Source of the DNA: Terrimesophilobacter mesophilus
GTDB lineage: Bacteria; Actinomycetota; Actinomycetes; Actinomycetales; Microbacteriaceae
DNA: 64,000 bases
NCBI RefSeq assembly: GCF_014200375.1
Contig: NZ_JACHBP010000001.1
Span: 2,232,001-2,296,000 of the forward strand
Direction of reading: 5' to 3'
How positions within the stretch are numbered: the stretch's first letter is position 1; each line of letters opens with the position of its first letter. The notes below the pieces were generated by a model, which saw only the letters and a program-made list of their open reading frames with translations, did no database searches and was not told where the DNA came from. Of this stretch, positions 7,969-16,945 are shown piece after piece. The position numbers were made by a program, and so were the translations under genes.

Positions 7969-8856
7969 TCAGGTCCATCCGCACTGGGATCCCACGAATT
8001 CGTACAACTGGAGTCGAACATCGTCGGTGACCCCGATGAAGATGCGGCCCGTGTCGAGTCGTGTCGTCACGGTGAACGTGAAGAACGTGCCGCGTTTGTC
8101 TTCGAGGACGACGTGGGGATCGCAGCGCGCGGGCAGCAGCACGAGGGAGAACGTCACCGGCGTTGTGGCGTGCGACAGGTCGATCCCGAGCGGCACGGTA
8201 TCGCCGACCCGTCCGGTCGCCGGGTCGCGCGCCCCGAGCAGGACCGTTCCCCGCACGTCGTCGATCGTCAGGATGCCGCCCGCCCCGGTCGGAACAGCGG
8301 TGAAGTCGAGAACTGCAGCCGTGGTGCCGTCGACCGATGCGATCCGGATGGCCGGCGCCGCGCTGATCGTGGCGACGGCGGCGACGGCATCGTCGCGGCA
8401 ATCCTCCGCCGCGATCGCGGGGAGCTGGCCCATTCTGTCGTCCGGCGACATCCTCGCCTGTCCTTCGCCCCCATCGAACGAGAAGCGGATGTCGACCGTC
8501 GGTTTGCCGGGTTCCGCATCGCATCGGGCGGGCGGCAGCAGCAGGCGGAAGTCGGTCGTCGTCCCGGGGCGCACAGTGGTCGGTGCCCGTGTGTACTCGA
8601 CGGAGGAGAACACGGGCGTGGAGAACGAGAGTGCGAGGACGTCGAACGGCGCATCCGTCGCATTCGCGATCGCGACCTCGAGTTTGTGCTCCGAGTAGTC
8701 GATTCGGCTCTGGTACACGTCGATGGTCACACCGTGCGGGAGGCCGGGGCTCGGTGTCGGAGCGCAGGCACCGAGTGTCACGGGAATCGCCAGCGCGAGA
8801 GCACCGGCGAGAACCAGGGTGGCGACTCGATTCGCATGCACGGGCACGTGCGACAT
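7969..8856 (-). CDS. Secreted lipoprotein of the two-component cluster
   Basis: A 295-residue exported protein with a signal peptide (HANR followed by about 18 hydrophobic residues) and the lipobox TLGAC, with the lipidated Cys at residue 31. The mature part is rich in beta-type sequence, contains two similar LLPPARCD/LLPARCD motifs about 140 residues apart, and has few other Cys residues. The two Cys-containing motifs suggest two related beta domains. I do not recognise a named family. Its place between a response regulator and a histidine kinase suggests that it acts as an extracytoplasmic sensor or ligand-binding partner. Start choices are GTG 8871, ATG 8856 and GTG 8847; the last sits 7 bases after a TACAAT box, which favours a leaderless start there. 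Confidence 0.75.
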   Translation of the reverse strand: MSHVPVHANRVATLVLAGALALAIPVTLGACAPTPSPGLPHGVTIDVYQSRIDYSEHKLEVAIANATDAPFDVLALSFSTPVFSSVEYTRAPTTVRPGTTTDFRLLLPPARCDAEPGKPTVDIRFSFDGGEGQARMSPDDRMGQLPAIAAEDCRDDAVAAVATISAAPAIRIASVDGTTAAVLDFTAVPTGAGGILTIDDVRGTVLLGARDPATGRVGDTVPLGIDLSHATTPVTFSLVLLPARCDPHVVLEDKRGTFFTFTVTTRLDTGRIFIGVTDDVRLQLYEFVGSQCGWT

Positions 8857-8860
8857 TGTA
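8855..8860 (-). promoter_or_regulatory. -10 element (TACAAT) for the lipoprotein gene
   Basis: TACAAT on the minus strand ends 7 bases before an in-frame GTG (8847). If this is the -10 box, ATG 8856 lies inside it and the real start is GTG 8847, leaderless. No good -35 is seen. Confidence 0.45.
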
Positions 8861-8889
8861 GGTCGCTGCACCGCCCCGCCGCACCGCTG

Positions 8890-9591
8890 TCAGTCGGCGT
8901 CGACCCAGCCCTCGCGGACCCCGTGTTCGCGCAGACTCGCGCGCGACCCGAGGTCGATTCCGACGTCGCGATACTTCCGGCGCGCGCGCTTCACATACGA
9001 CTTGACGGTTTCCTCGGTCGTCGTCATGCGACCGGCGACCTCGCGAATGCTGAGACCGCTCGAATACAGCGCGAGCGCCCGTTGCTCCTGCCGTCCGAGG
9101 TTCGGCGTCGGCGGGGTGTCACCGATGAGGGTGACGGCATCCGCGAGGGAACCGGGGAGGTGACTCTCTCCACGGGCGGCAGCAGTGATGGCGAGGACGA
9201 GCTCCTCCGTGTCCTCCGATTTGGGAACGTAGCTGAGCGCTCCGGCGGACAGCACTCGCGCGACCGTCGCCGGGTCGGCGTGTCTGCTGATGACGACGAC
9301 CTCGCTGCCGGCCGCGCGCAGGGCCTGCACCTTCGTTCCGATGGAGATCGAATCATTGAGATTGAGGTCGAGCACCGTCACTTCGGTGGGGAACTCCGGG
9401 TGGGAGACGAGGTCCGACCAGCTGTTCGCCGTCAGGACGACGTCGAGGGAGTACGCATCGTCGGAGAGGTGGGTCGCAAGCCCGTCGGTGAGAAGCGGGA
9501 AATCGTCCACGACGGCGACCCGGATGGTTCGACCGCGGTACTGGCGATGTATCCCCGGCTCTTTCGGTGCCATGGCGACCTGACTCTCCAT
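8890..9591 (-). CDS. NarL/FixJ-family response regulator (first of two paralogues)
   Basis: A 233-residue regulator. The receiver has the acidic pair Asp29-Asp30 (AVVDDFPLL), phospho-acceptor Asp75 (VTVLDLNLND), Ser at the switch position (VVVISRHAD) and Lys in SYVPKSED. A LuxR-type HTH forms the C-terminus (GLSIREVAGRMTTTEETVKSYVKRARRKYRDVGID). Compared with the regulator ending at 4730 it keeps the unusual HPEFP segment and the same HTH frame, so the two are probably paralogues. ATG 9591 is preferred: a TAGGAT box ends 8 bases before it. An internal ATG at 9573 is the alternative. The gene lies 55 bases downstream of metX on the same strand, but its own promoter makes it a separate unit. 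Confidence 0.88.
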   Translation of the reverse strand: MESQVAMAPKEPGIHRQYRGRTIRVAVVDDFPLLTDGLATHLSDDAYSLDVVLTANSWSDLVSHPEFPTEVTVLDLNLNDSISIGTKVQALRAAGSEVVVISRHADPATVARVLSAGALSYVPKSEDTEELVLAITAAARGESHLPGSLADAVTLIGDTPPTPNLGRQEQRALALYSSGLSIREVAGRMTTTEETVKSYVKRARRKYRDVGIDLGSRASLREHGVREGWVDAD

Positions 9592-9599
9592 TTCCGGCC

Positions 9600-9605
9600 A
9601 TCCTA
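9600..9605 (-). promoter_or_regulatory. Leaderless-type -10 element (TAGGAT) for the first response regulator
   Basis: TAGGAT on the minus strand lies 8 bases before ATG 9591 in the 55-base gap downstream of metX. No Shine-Dalgarno precedes the ATG. It would start transcription of the signalling cluster independently of the methionine genes. Confidence 0.5.
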
Positions 9606-9646
9606 GCGAACGCACGGGCCCGCGGCTTCTTCGCGGTGGATGCCGG

Positions 9647-10855
9647 CTACGACTCGAGCAGTCTTCGCAGCTGGACGCCGACGCGTTCATGCTCGATGAG
9701 AAAGCCGTCGTGGCCGAAATCGGAGGAGATCACCACGGCATCCTTCCCGTCGATTCCGTTCGGCAAGAGCGTCGCGATGTCGAGCTGCGTCGACATCGGG
9801 AAAAGGCGATCGGAGTCGATACCGACCACGAGGCTGCGTGCGGTGACAGCGGAGAGCGCCTGCGCGACGCCTCCTCGACCACGACCGACATCGTGCGAGC
9901 TCATGGCATTCGCGAGCGTCAGGTAGCTGTTGGCGTCGAAACGGCGCGTGAACTTGTTTCCATGGAAGTCGAGGTAGCTCTCGACGGCGAAGCGGCCGCC
10001 GGCTCCGAGCGGGTCGATGTCGCTCTGCCAGCTTCGGCTGAAACGGTGGTTGAGTTCGCTCGGCGAACGATAGCTGAGGAGGGCGAGCCTCCGCGCGAGC
10101 GCGAGGCCACGGTGCGGCCCGTCCCCATCCTTCGCGTCGTAGTAGTCGCCGCCTTGGAAACCCTCATCCATGCGGATGGCCTCCACCTGGACGGAATTGA
10201 GCGCGATCTCGTCGGCGTCGCTCACGGCGGGGGCTGCCAGGATCGCGACACGATCGGTGCGGTCCGGGTGCATCGCTGCCCACTCGAGCGCCTGCATGCC
10301 GCCCATCGAACCGCCGACGATCGCGGCGAACCGACGGATCCCCAGGCTGTCGGCGAGAGCAGCCTGGGTGGAGACCTGGTCGCGGATGCTCAGGTAGGGG
10401 AACCTCGACCCCCACTCCTGCCCATCCGGTGCCGAGCTCGCAGGTCCCGTCGTGCCCTGGCATCCGCCCAGCATGTTCGGGGCGAGGACGAACCAGGTGT
10501 CGGTGTCGACGGCGAGGCCGGGCCCGACGATCTCGGACCACCATCCGCTCGTCGGATGTCCGGGGCCGGCCTCGCCCGTGACGTGGCTGTCGCCGGTGAG
10601 GGCGTGCAGGATGAGCACGGCGTTGCTCGCATCGTCGTTCAGCCGACCCCAGGTCTCGTACGCGACGCGCACGGCCGGCAGCGAACCGCCGAACTCGAGG
10701 GACTGTGCGCCGAGCGAGGCGAATCGCCTTCCGCCGGAGGGGTCGCCGTCTCGCCACGCTCCCGTCGCAGGGGGTTTCCCGAGGAGCGTCCGGATGTTGG
10801 CTTCCGTGATGAACCCCGAGGGGACGGAGTCGGCAGCCGTCTGCCAGTCCATCAT
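9647..10855 (-). CDS. metX: Homoserine O-acetyltransferase
   Basis: A 402-residue alpha/beta-hydrolase acyltransferase that activates homoserine for methionine synthesis. The nucleophile Ser is in VGGSMGGMQALEW (near residue 183), the catalytic Asp in GIDSDRLFP (near 345) and the His in DFGHDGFL (near 380). NMLGGCQGTTGPAS is the usual substrate-pocket signature. The homoserine-acetyltransferase call, rather than succinyltransferase, follows common MetX practice; acyl donor is not proven by sequence. The frame stays open far upstream through metY, but MMDWQTAADS after GAGGGA is the natural start. It lies 41 bases after metY, so the two form one operon that makes homocysteine by direct sulfhydrylation. 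Confidence 0.92.
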   Translation of the reverse strand: MMDWQTAADSVPSGFITEANIRTLLGKPPATGAWRDGDPSGGRRFASLGAQSLEFGGSLPAVRVAYETWGRLNDDASNAVLILHALTGDSHVTGEAGPGHPTSGWWSEIVGPGLAVDTDTWFVLAPNMLGGCQGTTGPASSAPDGQEWGSRFPYLSIRDQVSTQAALADSLGIRRFAAIVGGSMGGMQALEWAAMHPDRTDRVAILAAPAVSDADEIALNSVQVEAIRMDEGFQGGDYYDAKDGDGPHRGLALARRLALLSYRSPSELNHRFSRSWQSDIDPLGAGGRFAVESYLDFHGNKFTRRFDANSYLTLANAMSSHDVGRGRGGVAQALSAVTARSLVVGIDSDRLFPMSTQLDIATLLPNGIDGKDAVVISSDFGHDGFLIEHERVGVQLRRLLES

Positions 10856-10896
10856 TCCCTCGCTTCCCGCCGCGATACGCCGCGGCGCCCACCGTA

Positions 10897-12213
10897 CTAC
10901 GCCGCGAGCGCTGCCCTGGACGCCGCCAGACCCTGCTCGAGGTCGGCGATGATGTCGTCGATGTTCTCGAGCCCGACCGAGAGGCGCACGAGCCCCGGCG
11001 TAACGCCCGCCGTGAGCTGCTGCTCGGGTGTGAGCTGGGAGTGGGTCGTCGACGCGGGGTGGATGATCAGGCTTCTCACATCGCCGATGTTCGCGACATG
11101 GCTGAACAGTCCGACGCTGTCGACGAGAGAGCGCCCGGCGGCCACACCGCCCTTGAGCTCGAACGAGAGCACGGCACCCGTGCCGAGTGGCGCATAGTCC
11201 TTGCCGCGTTCGAACCACGGGCTCGACGGGAGACCGGCGTACGACACGGAGGCGACATCCGGGTGGGCCTCGAGCCACTCCGCGACGGCCTGGGCGTTCT
11301 GTACGTGGCGCTCGACCCGCAGGCTCAGCGTCTCGATGCCCTGGATGAGCTGCCACGCGCTCGCCGGCGCGATCGCAGAGCCGAGGTCGCGCAGGAGCTG
11401 GACCCGGGCCTTGATGATGTAGGCGATCGCGTCGCCGAGCACCGTCGTGTAGCTCGCGCCATGGTACGAGGGGTCCGGTTCGGTGAGGCCGGGGAACTTC
11501 TCGACGTTCTTGCTCCACGCGAACCTGCCGCCGTCCACGATGACACCGGCCATGACGGTACCGTGCCCGCCGAGGAACTTCGTCGCGGAGTGGACGACGA
11601 TGTCGGCGCCGTGCTCGAACGGGCGCACCAGGTACGGTGTCGCGATCGTGTTGTCGACGATGAGGGGAACTCCGGCGGCGTGCGCGGCATCCGCGACGGT
11701 GCGGATGTCCAGGATGTTGATCCTCGGATTTCCAATCGTCTCGGCGAAGAAGGCCTTCGTGTTGGGCCTGACCGCCCGGTTCCACTCGTCCGCGTCGTCC
11801 TGGTCCTCGACGAACGTCGTCTCGATTCCGAGCTTGTCGAGGGTGTACTTGAAGAGGTTGTACGTGCCTCCGTAGATCGATGAACTCGCGACGATATGGT
11901 CTCCGGCCTTCGCGATGTTGAGGATGGAGAAGGTCGTCGCCGACTGCCCGGACGCGAGCAGGAGCGCGGCGGTTCCGCCCTCCAGCGCGGCGATCCGCTG
12001 CTCGACGACATCCTGGGTAGGGTTCTGGATCCGCGTGTAGATGTTCCCGAACTCGGCGAGTGCGAACAGGTTCTTCGCGTGGTCCGCGCTGTTGAACACA
12101 TACGCGGTGGTCTGGTAGATCGGGGTGGCTCTCGCGTTCGTCACCGGGTCCGGCTGCGCGCCGGAGTGGATCTGCTTGGTCTCGAACTTCCAGTCGGCCG
12201 ATGCCTCAGACAT
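10897..12213 (-). CDS. metY: O-acetylhomoserine sulfhydrylase (aminocarboxypropyltransferase)
   Basis: A 438-residue PLP enzyme of the Cys/Met metabolism family that joins sulfide to O-acetylhomoserine to give homocysteine. Visible features are [12 protein letters not shown] near the N-terminus, the phosphate-site region [32 protein letters not shown], and the PLP Lys in [11 protein letters not shown] near residue 210. Length fits MetY rather than the shorter cystathionine enzymes. ATG 12213 is preferred over the upstream in-frame codon because GAGGGAG lies 7 bases before it. It is directly upstream of metX on the same strand. No SAM riboswitch or T-box-like structure is evident in the 56-base leader. 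Confidence 0.93.
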   Translation of the reverse strand: MSEASADWKFETKQIHSGAQPDPVTNARATPIYQTTAYVFNSADHAKNLFALAEFGNIYTRIQNPTQDVVEQRIAALEGGTAALLLASGQSATTFSILNIAKAGDHIVASSSIYGGTYNLFKYTLDKLGIETTFVEDQDDADEWNRAVRPNTKAFFAETIGNPRINILDIRTVADAAHAAGVPLIVDNTIATPYLVRPFEHGADIVVHSATKFLGGHGTVMAGVIVDGGRFAWSKNVEKFPGLTEPDPSYHGASYTTVLGDAIAYIIKARVQLLRDLGSAIAPASAWQLIQGIETLSLRVERHVQNAQAVAEWLEAHPDVASVSYAGLPSSPWFERGKDYAPLGTGAVLSFELKGGVAAGRSLVDSVGLFSHVANIGDVRSLIIHPASTTHSQLTPEQQLTAGVTPGLVRLSVGLENIDDIIADLEQGLAASRAALAA

Positions 12214-12269
12214 GATGGTGCTCCCTCGAATCGTGCGGAACGAGCATTCGTCGTCCGATTCCATCGAGA

Positions 12270-13418
12270 TTAGGAATCCCGATGGACGAGGTCAACGCGC
12301 GATGACACACGGGGTAACGAAGGGTCGTCCTCGATCGCATCGGAGGCGAACAGCCAGCGCGGATTCGGCTGGATGATGGGCCGGAAGAGACGGCGGACCG
12401 GGTCGCTCGCGAGAACGAGCGAGATGGCGACGGCCGCGATCATCATGAGGGCGAGCCAGGTCGCCGACGAGTGGGCCCCACCGAGAAGGCCGCTCTCGCG
12501 CAGCGGGTAGAGCAGGAAGCTGTGCAGGAGGTACACATACATGGTGGCGCGCCCGAGTGGGGTGATCACGGTCGCGTGGCGAGGAACGAGCGCGAGGAAC
12601 GACGCGCTGAGAACGACCGCGAGCGCGATGAGAAGGATGCGCATGCCTCCGGCGAGGAGGGTGTCGGCTCCGAGCCTCGAATACGAGTCGTCGTAGAAGA
12701 GCCAGTGGTGAAGGTCCATGTCCCGCCAGATCGGTGTCGTACTCCAGATCAGTCCGGCGAGGGTCACGAATACCCCCACCGCCGCTGCCCGGATCCACCA
12801 CACCGCTCTCCTGGACGAGAGCCACCATCCGGCGACGTCGGTGGTGGACAGCTTCCAGCCGAGGACGAAGAACGGCAATATCCCCAGGGTCCGCGCGAGG
12901 GAGAACGTGCTGTCGACGCCGTTCAGGTAGCCGACACCGATGGACACGACGACCGAGATCGTGAGCGGCCAGCGCAGGAGCGCCAGGTAGGGGAGGACGA
13001 GGCGGAATATCGCGAGCGAGAGAAGGAACCACAGGGTCCAGGATGGGGTGGTCGGGTCGAAGCTCGTGGTCCCGTCGATCATGAACTTCACGAGCGACCA
13101 CGCGGCCTCCATGATGAGATACGGCACGATGAGCTCAGTGAAGAGCCGGAGCATCGAGCGTTTCGTCGGCGGGACGGATTTGGAGAAGTATCCGCTGATG
13201 ATCGCGAACGCCGGCATGTGGAACGCGTAGATCACGAGATAGAGCGTGAGCGCATTGTCGGACTCCGCGGTCAACCGCTGGATCGCATGCCCCATGACGA
13301 CGAGAGTCACGGCCAGGAAGCGCGCGTTGTCCCAGAGCGCGATGCGCCCTGAAGAATCCGGTCCGACCAGTCCCTGCCCGGAACCGGCCCGCTCGGTCGA
13401 CCTTGCTCGCTCGCTCAC
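12270..13418 (-). CDS. Acyltransferase family 3 membrane protein
   Basis: A 382-residue polytopic protein (about ten hydrophobic segments) of the acyltransferase-3 / fucose O-acetylase-like group. Near the N-terminus it has RIALWDNARFLAVTLVVMGHAIQRL, where the His of MGHA is the expected catalytic residue, followed by FHMPAFAIISGYFSK, the second family signature. Such enzymes acetylate sugars of surface polysaccharides or peptidoglycan; the substrate is unknown here. GTG 13418 has AAGGA 5 bases upstream. It lies 56 bases before metY on the same strand, but a functional link to methionine synthesis is not obvious. Confidence 0.82.
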   Translation of the reverse strand: MSERARSTERAGSGQGLVGPDSSGRIALWDNARFLAVTLVVMGHAIQRLTAESDNALTLYLVIYAFHMPAFAIISGYFSKSVPPTKRSMLRLFTELIVPYLIMEAAWSLVKFMIDGTTSFDPTTPSWTLWFLLSLAIFRLVLPYLALLRWPLTISVVVSIGVGYLNGVDSTFSLARTLGILPFFVLGWKLSTTDVAGWWLSSRRAVWWIRAAAVGVFVTLAGLIWSTTPIWRDMDLHHWLFYDDSYSRLGADTLLAGGMRILLIALAVVLSASFLALVPRHATVITPLGRATMYVYLLHSFLLYPLRESGLLGGAHSSATWLALMMIAAVAISLVLASDPVRRLFRPIIQPNPRWLFASDAIEDDPSLPRVSSRVDLVHRDS

Positions 13419-13489
13419 TTGATCCTTGCTATCAGTCCAATCGGGGCCGCTCCTGACAGACTGGTGGGAGGACGGTGAGAGGAGACGGA

Positions 13490-14266
13490 ATGTCGACGAG
13501 ACGGGCAGTGGTCACGGGGGCGAGTTCGGGAATCGGTGCGGCGACGGTGCGATTGTTCCGTTCTCACGGCTGGGACGTCGTCGGGGTCGCGCGCCGCACC
13601 GAGCGTCTCGAGGCGCTCGCGGCCGAGACCGGAGCATCCGTGTTCACCGCCGATCTCACGGTGCAGGACCAGGTGGATGCCCTTCGGGACCACCTTGCGG
13701 CGACCGGGCCCATCCACACCCTGGTCAACAACGCCGGCGGCGCGTTCGGCATGGCTTCGGTGGAGGACAGCGACCCGGAGGACTGGGCGCGCATGTTCGA
13801 CGTCAACGTCGTTGCCGTTCAGCGAGTGACGAGCGCACTCCTGCCTCTCCTGAGGGACGGAGCTCGGGAGGGAGGGCACGCCGACATCGTCATGCTCTCC
13901 TCGATCGCGGGCCTCGTGCCCTACGAGGGCGGCGGCGGATACAACGCCTCTAAGTTCGCGCTGCACGCCGTCACAGGGGTGCTGCGTCTGGAGCTCGTCG
14001 GTGAGCCGATTCGGATCATCGAGGTCGCGCCGGGAATGGTCAAGACGGACGAGTTCTCCCTCACGCGGTTCGGGGGAGACCGGGCGCGGGCGGATGCGGT
14101 CTACGCCGGCGTCGACAACCCGCTCCTGGCGGAGGACATCGCGGAGGTCATCGTACTCGCGAGCGAATTGCCGGGGCACGTCAACCTCGACCTCGTGACC
14201 GTCAAACCGGTGGCCCAGGCCGCCCCGCACAAGGTCGCGAGGGTTCCGCTCACGCCGAAGGGCTGA
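13490..14266 (+). CDS. Short-chain dehydrogenase/reductase (SDR)
   Basis: A 258-residue classical SDR. The cofactor motif GASSGIGAA is at residues 8-16, NNAGG near 80, the catalytic Ser in MLSSIAG near 139, and the YxxxK pair in GYNASKFAL near 151-155. The cofactor loop VARRTERL, with Arg residues after the second strand, suggests NADP(H). Members with this pattern act on serine, 3-hydroxy acids or diverse carbonyls, so no substrate is assigned. ATG 13490 is chosen because GAGAGGAG lies 5 bases before it; an upstream GTG (13475) is inside that ribosome binding region. Its last 17 bases overlap the end of the convergent M20 peptidase gene. Confidence 0.88.
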   Translation: MSTRRAVVTGASSGIGAATVRLFRSHGWDVVGVARRTERLEALAAETGASVFTADLTVQDQVDALRDHLAATGPIHTLVNNAGGAFGMASVEDSDPEDWARMFDVNVVAVQRVTSALLPLLRDGAREGGHADIVMLSSIAGLVPYEGGGGYNASKFALHAVTGVLRLELVGEPIRIIEVAPGMVKTDEFSLTRFGGDRARADAVYAGVDNPLLAEDIAEVIVLASELPGHVNLDLVTVKPVAQAAPHKVARVPLTPKG

Positions 14267-15467
14267 CGTCGTCCAGACGTGCGAAGGCCAACGCCGCGAG
14301 GTAGGCGGCCGCATCCGGAAGCACCGAGTCGTCGAACCGGGCGAGGTTCGAGTGGTTGTACGGCGCGGTCTCAGGATCGAGCTCCGGCGGGCACGCGCCG
14401 ACGAAGACGAACGCGCCCGGCACGGCGAGCAGCACGGAGGCGAAGTCCTCCCCTCCGGCGACGGGTGTCTCCGCGATGCTGAATCGCTCCGGTCCGAACA
14501 TGGAGCCCGCCACCCTCTCGGCGAGGTCGACGTGCCCTGCGTCATTGAGGAGGGGAACGGTGACGACGGAGAACTCGATGTCTGCGCTCAGGCCGTGGGC
14601 CTCGGCGATCCCGGCCACGAGCTGGGAGGAGAACTTCTCGACGGCAGCCAGGTTGGCCTCGGAGAATGTTCGAACCGTCGCACCGAAGGAGGCCTCGCTC
14701 GGGATGACGTTGCTCGTTCCCCGCTCGCCTCCGCTCAGCCATCCGACCGTGATGATCACGGGATCGAACGCGCTGAAGCGCCTCGTCACCATCGTCTGGA
14801 GTCCGGTGACGATCTCGGCGAGCGCCTGGTTGGGATCGAGCGCGGTCTGCGGCGCCGATCCGTGGCCTCCACGGCCGCGCACCGTGACATCGAGTGTCGC
14901 CGCTGATGCCATGAGCGCCCCCGGCCGGGTGACGAAGTGTCCGAGGGGCGCGCTCGTCATGACGTGGAGTCCGTATGCGCCGACGAGTTCGCCTCGAGCA
15001 TGCGCGAGCAGTCCCTCATCGAGCATGTGATCGGCGCCCCGATAGCCCTCCTCGCCCGGTTGCAGCATGAACAGCACCTCGCCGGCGAGCTCATCCCGAT
15101 GCGTCGTGATCAGATGGATCGCACCGACCGCTATCGCCGCGTGCAGGTCATGACCGCAGGCATGCATCCTGCCGGGGATCTCCGAAGCGAAGTCCAGACC
15201 AGTGTCCTCCTGGAGCGCCAGGGCATCGAGATCGGCGCGCAGCAGGACCGTCGGCCCCGGTTTCCCGCCGCTGATGCGCACGATCGCGCCCGTCATCGAG
15301 TCCGTCCGCGTGATCTCGATCGGCAGCTCGGAGATCGAGGCGATCACGCGATCGAGCGTCTTCGGCGTCTGGAGTCCGAGCTCCGGATGCCGGTGGATGT
15401 CTCTGCGCACCGACTGGAGTTCGCTGAGGTAACCAGCCGCTTCCGTCGCGAGGTCGGCGAAATTCAC
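14250..15467 (-). CDS. M20 family amidohydrolase/peptidase
   Basis: A 405-residue metal-dependent amidohydrolase of the M20D type (hippurate hydrolase, IAA-amino acid hydrolase and N-acyl-amino acid deacylase relatives). Metal-binding motifs are HACGHDLHAA near residue 100, LQPGEEGYRGADHML near 140 with the catalytic Glu, YGLHVMTSAP near 165 and YNHSNLARFDD near the C-terminus. A dimerisation lid domain sits between about 185 and 300. GTG 15467 overlaps the stop of the MFS gene by 4 bases and has AGGAGGTG 6 bases upstream, so it is translationally coupled to that transporter. The pair may import or export and cleave an N-acyl compound. Confidence 0.88.
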   Translation of the reverse strand: MNFADLATEAAGYLSELQSVRRDIHRHPELGLQTPKTLDRVIASISELPIEITRTDSMTGAIVRISGGKPGPTVLLRADLDALALQEDTGLDFASEIPGRMHACGHDLHAAIAVGAIHLITTHRDELAGEVLFMLQPGEEGYRGADHMLDEGLLAHARGELVGAYGLHVMTSAPLGHFVTRPGALMASAATLDVTVRGRGGHGSAPQTALDPNQALAEIVTGLQTMVTRRFSAFDPVIITVGWLSGGERGTSNVIPSEASFGATVRTFSEANLAAVEKFSSQLVAGIAEAHGLSADIEFSVVTVPLLNDAGHVDLAERVAGSMFGPERFSIAETPVAGGEDFASVLLAVPGAFVFVGACPPELDPETAPYNHSNLARFDDSVLPDAAAYLAALAFARLDDVSPSA

Positions 15468-16939
15468 GCGCGCACCTCCTCTGCGTCCTCGACCGTCGCA
15501 TCGTCGGCGAAGGCGAGCCTGGGCACGAAGAACAGGAGGACCGCGGCGATGAGCGCACCGACCCCGCAGATCGCCCACACCAGGTAGTAGCCGAAGAGGC
15601 TTCCCGCCGTCGAACCGGCGACCTGTACGGCCCCGATCGTGAGGACTATCGCGAAGACGGAGGACGCGAAGGATCCGCCGATGGTCTTCGTCGTGTTCGT
15701 GAGCGCAGACGCGATCCCCGTCTGCCCCCGCGGAGCCGCTGCTGCCGCTGCCGCGGGCATGGCGCCCACGAGGGCACCGCTGCCGAGCCCGGCTATCGCC
15801 ATGTTCATGAAGACCTGCCAGGTCTCCAGGTGGAATGGGATGAACGACAGGTATCCGATGGACACGAGGAACGCCGCGGCGATGAGGGCGAATCGCGGTG
15901 TTCTCCACCGGGAGACGAGGGGGAAGAGAAGTGCGCCGACGATCATGGAGATGAGATACAGGCCGATGAGTATCGAGATCGTGCCGGAGGTGAGGCCGAG
16001 CCCGTATCCGAGTGCCCGATCGGTCCCGGCGTAGGTCGACAGCGGCGCCTGGGCGCCGAGCAGGCTGATGCCGACGAGGAACGCGGTCAGCTGCACCGGC
16101 CACATGTTCGGCTGAGCGAAGACCCGGATGTCGATGGCCGGGTCCTTCTGCCGCAGCTCGAACCGAACGAAGGGCCAGAACGTTGCCATGCCGGCGATCA
16201 TGATGGCCCATGGCCACCACTGGTCGTCGTTGAACTTGAGGAAGGTCAGGCCGGACGTGATCAGCAGAAGGCCGATCGTGAGGATGGAGAACCCGATCCA
16301 GTCGAGAGTGCGACCGGGGAGCGACTCGGACTCCGGCACGCCGAACAGGATGACGAAGAACACGAGCGACACCGCGATGGCGGGAACCATGAGGGTCGGA
16401 ACAACCGAGGCGGCAAGGTGCTCAGGGCCGCCGAAAGCTTCGAAGACGGCCGATCCGCCGAGGGCTCCTGCGATCGCGCCCGCCTCGAGCCCCACGATGA
16501 GGAGTCCCGCTGCCTTGCGCGTGTCGGACGCTGCGCGGCCGCTGCGCCTGCCCTTGTCGAAGATGAGGGCGATCTCGAGCGGCAGCCACACGACGTAGAA
16601 GGCCTGGAGAGTCCAGGCGATGAGGAAGCTCGTGAAGTCGCCGGCGAACGCGAGCCACCAGGTGGCGCCGGCGGTGAGCACTGTCGCGACGAGGAGGATC
16701 TTCTTGTGCCCGTACATGTCGCCGAGCTTCGCGAGGATCGGCACGACGAGTGCCGAGAGCAGGAGCTGAGCCCCCTCGAAGATGTTGAAGTCGGCATCCC
16801 TGATCCCGAGGTATTTCACGAGGTCCGGGATGAGCGGCACGTAGAACCCCTGAAGGATCCCGCTCACGAATTCGACGAAGAACAGGAATCCGATGAGCCC
16901 CACCGTGACCGCGCCGGCTTTGCCGCGAAGAAGAGTCAT
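15464..16939 (-). CDS. MFS transporter, 14-helix type
   Basis: A 491-residue major facilitator with about 14 hydrophobic segments, the length usual for DHA2-type drug/proton antiporters. The loop GDMYGHKKILL near residue 73 is the motif A equivalent (GxxxxRxGRKK-like). A polyalanine stretch (MPAAAAAAAPRGQTG) precedes helix 11 or so. The closest functional guess is a multidrug or small-metabolite exporter; coupling with the M20 hydrolase downstream suggests an amide-type substrate. ATG 16939 is preceded, at 6 bases, by a TAGTGT box and no Shine-Dalgarno. It is divergent from ung with only 40 bases between the start codons. Confidence 0.85.
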   Translation of the reverse strand: MTLLRGKAGAVTVGLIGFLFFVEFVSGILQGFYVPLIPDLVKYLGIRDADFNIFEGAQLLLSALVVPILAKLGDMYGHKKILLVATVLTAGATWWLAFAGDFTSFLIAWTLQAFYVVWLPLEIALIFDKGRRSGRAASDTRKAAGLLIVGLEAGAIAGALGGSAVFEAFGGPEHLAASVVPTLMVPAIAVSLVFFVILFGVPESESLPGRTLDWIGFSILTIGLLLITSGLTFLKFNDDQWWPWAIMIAGMATFWPFVRFELRQKDPAIDIRVFAQPNMWPVQLTAFLVGISLLGAQAPLSTYAGTDRALGYGLGLTSGTISILIGLYLISMIVGALLFPLVSRWRTPRFALIAAAFLVSIGYLSFIPFHLETWQVFMNMAIAGLGSGALVGAMPAAAAAAAPRGQTGIASALTNTTKTIGGSFASSVFAIVLTIGAVQVAGSTAGSLFGYYLVWAICGVGALIAAVLLFFVPRLAFADDATVEDAEEVRA

Positions 16940-16945
16940 GAACGC

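Noticed and set aside
7962..7976. Intrinsic terminator after the lipoprotein gene
   Set aside because: The stem GGACCT-gtc-AGGTCC is good but no T-run follows on either strand.
10856..11785. An open frame that would extend metX upstream through metY
   Set aside because: The extra part overlaps metY in another frame and is not protein-like; MMDWQT after GAGGGA fits the MetX family start.
12214..12269. SAM riboswitch or T-box before metY
   Set aside because: The 56-base leader is too short and shows no conserved stem arrangement.
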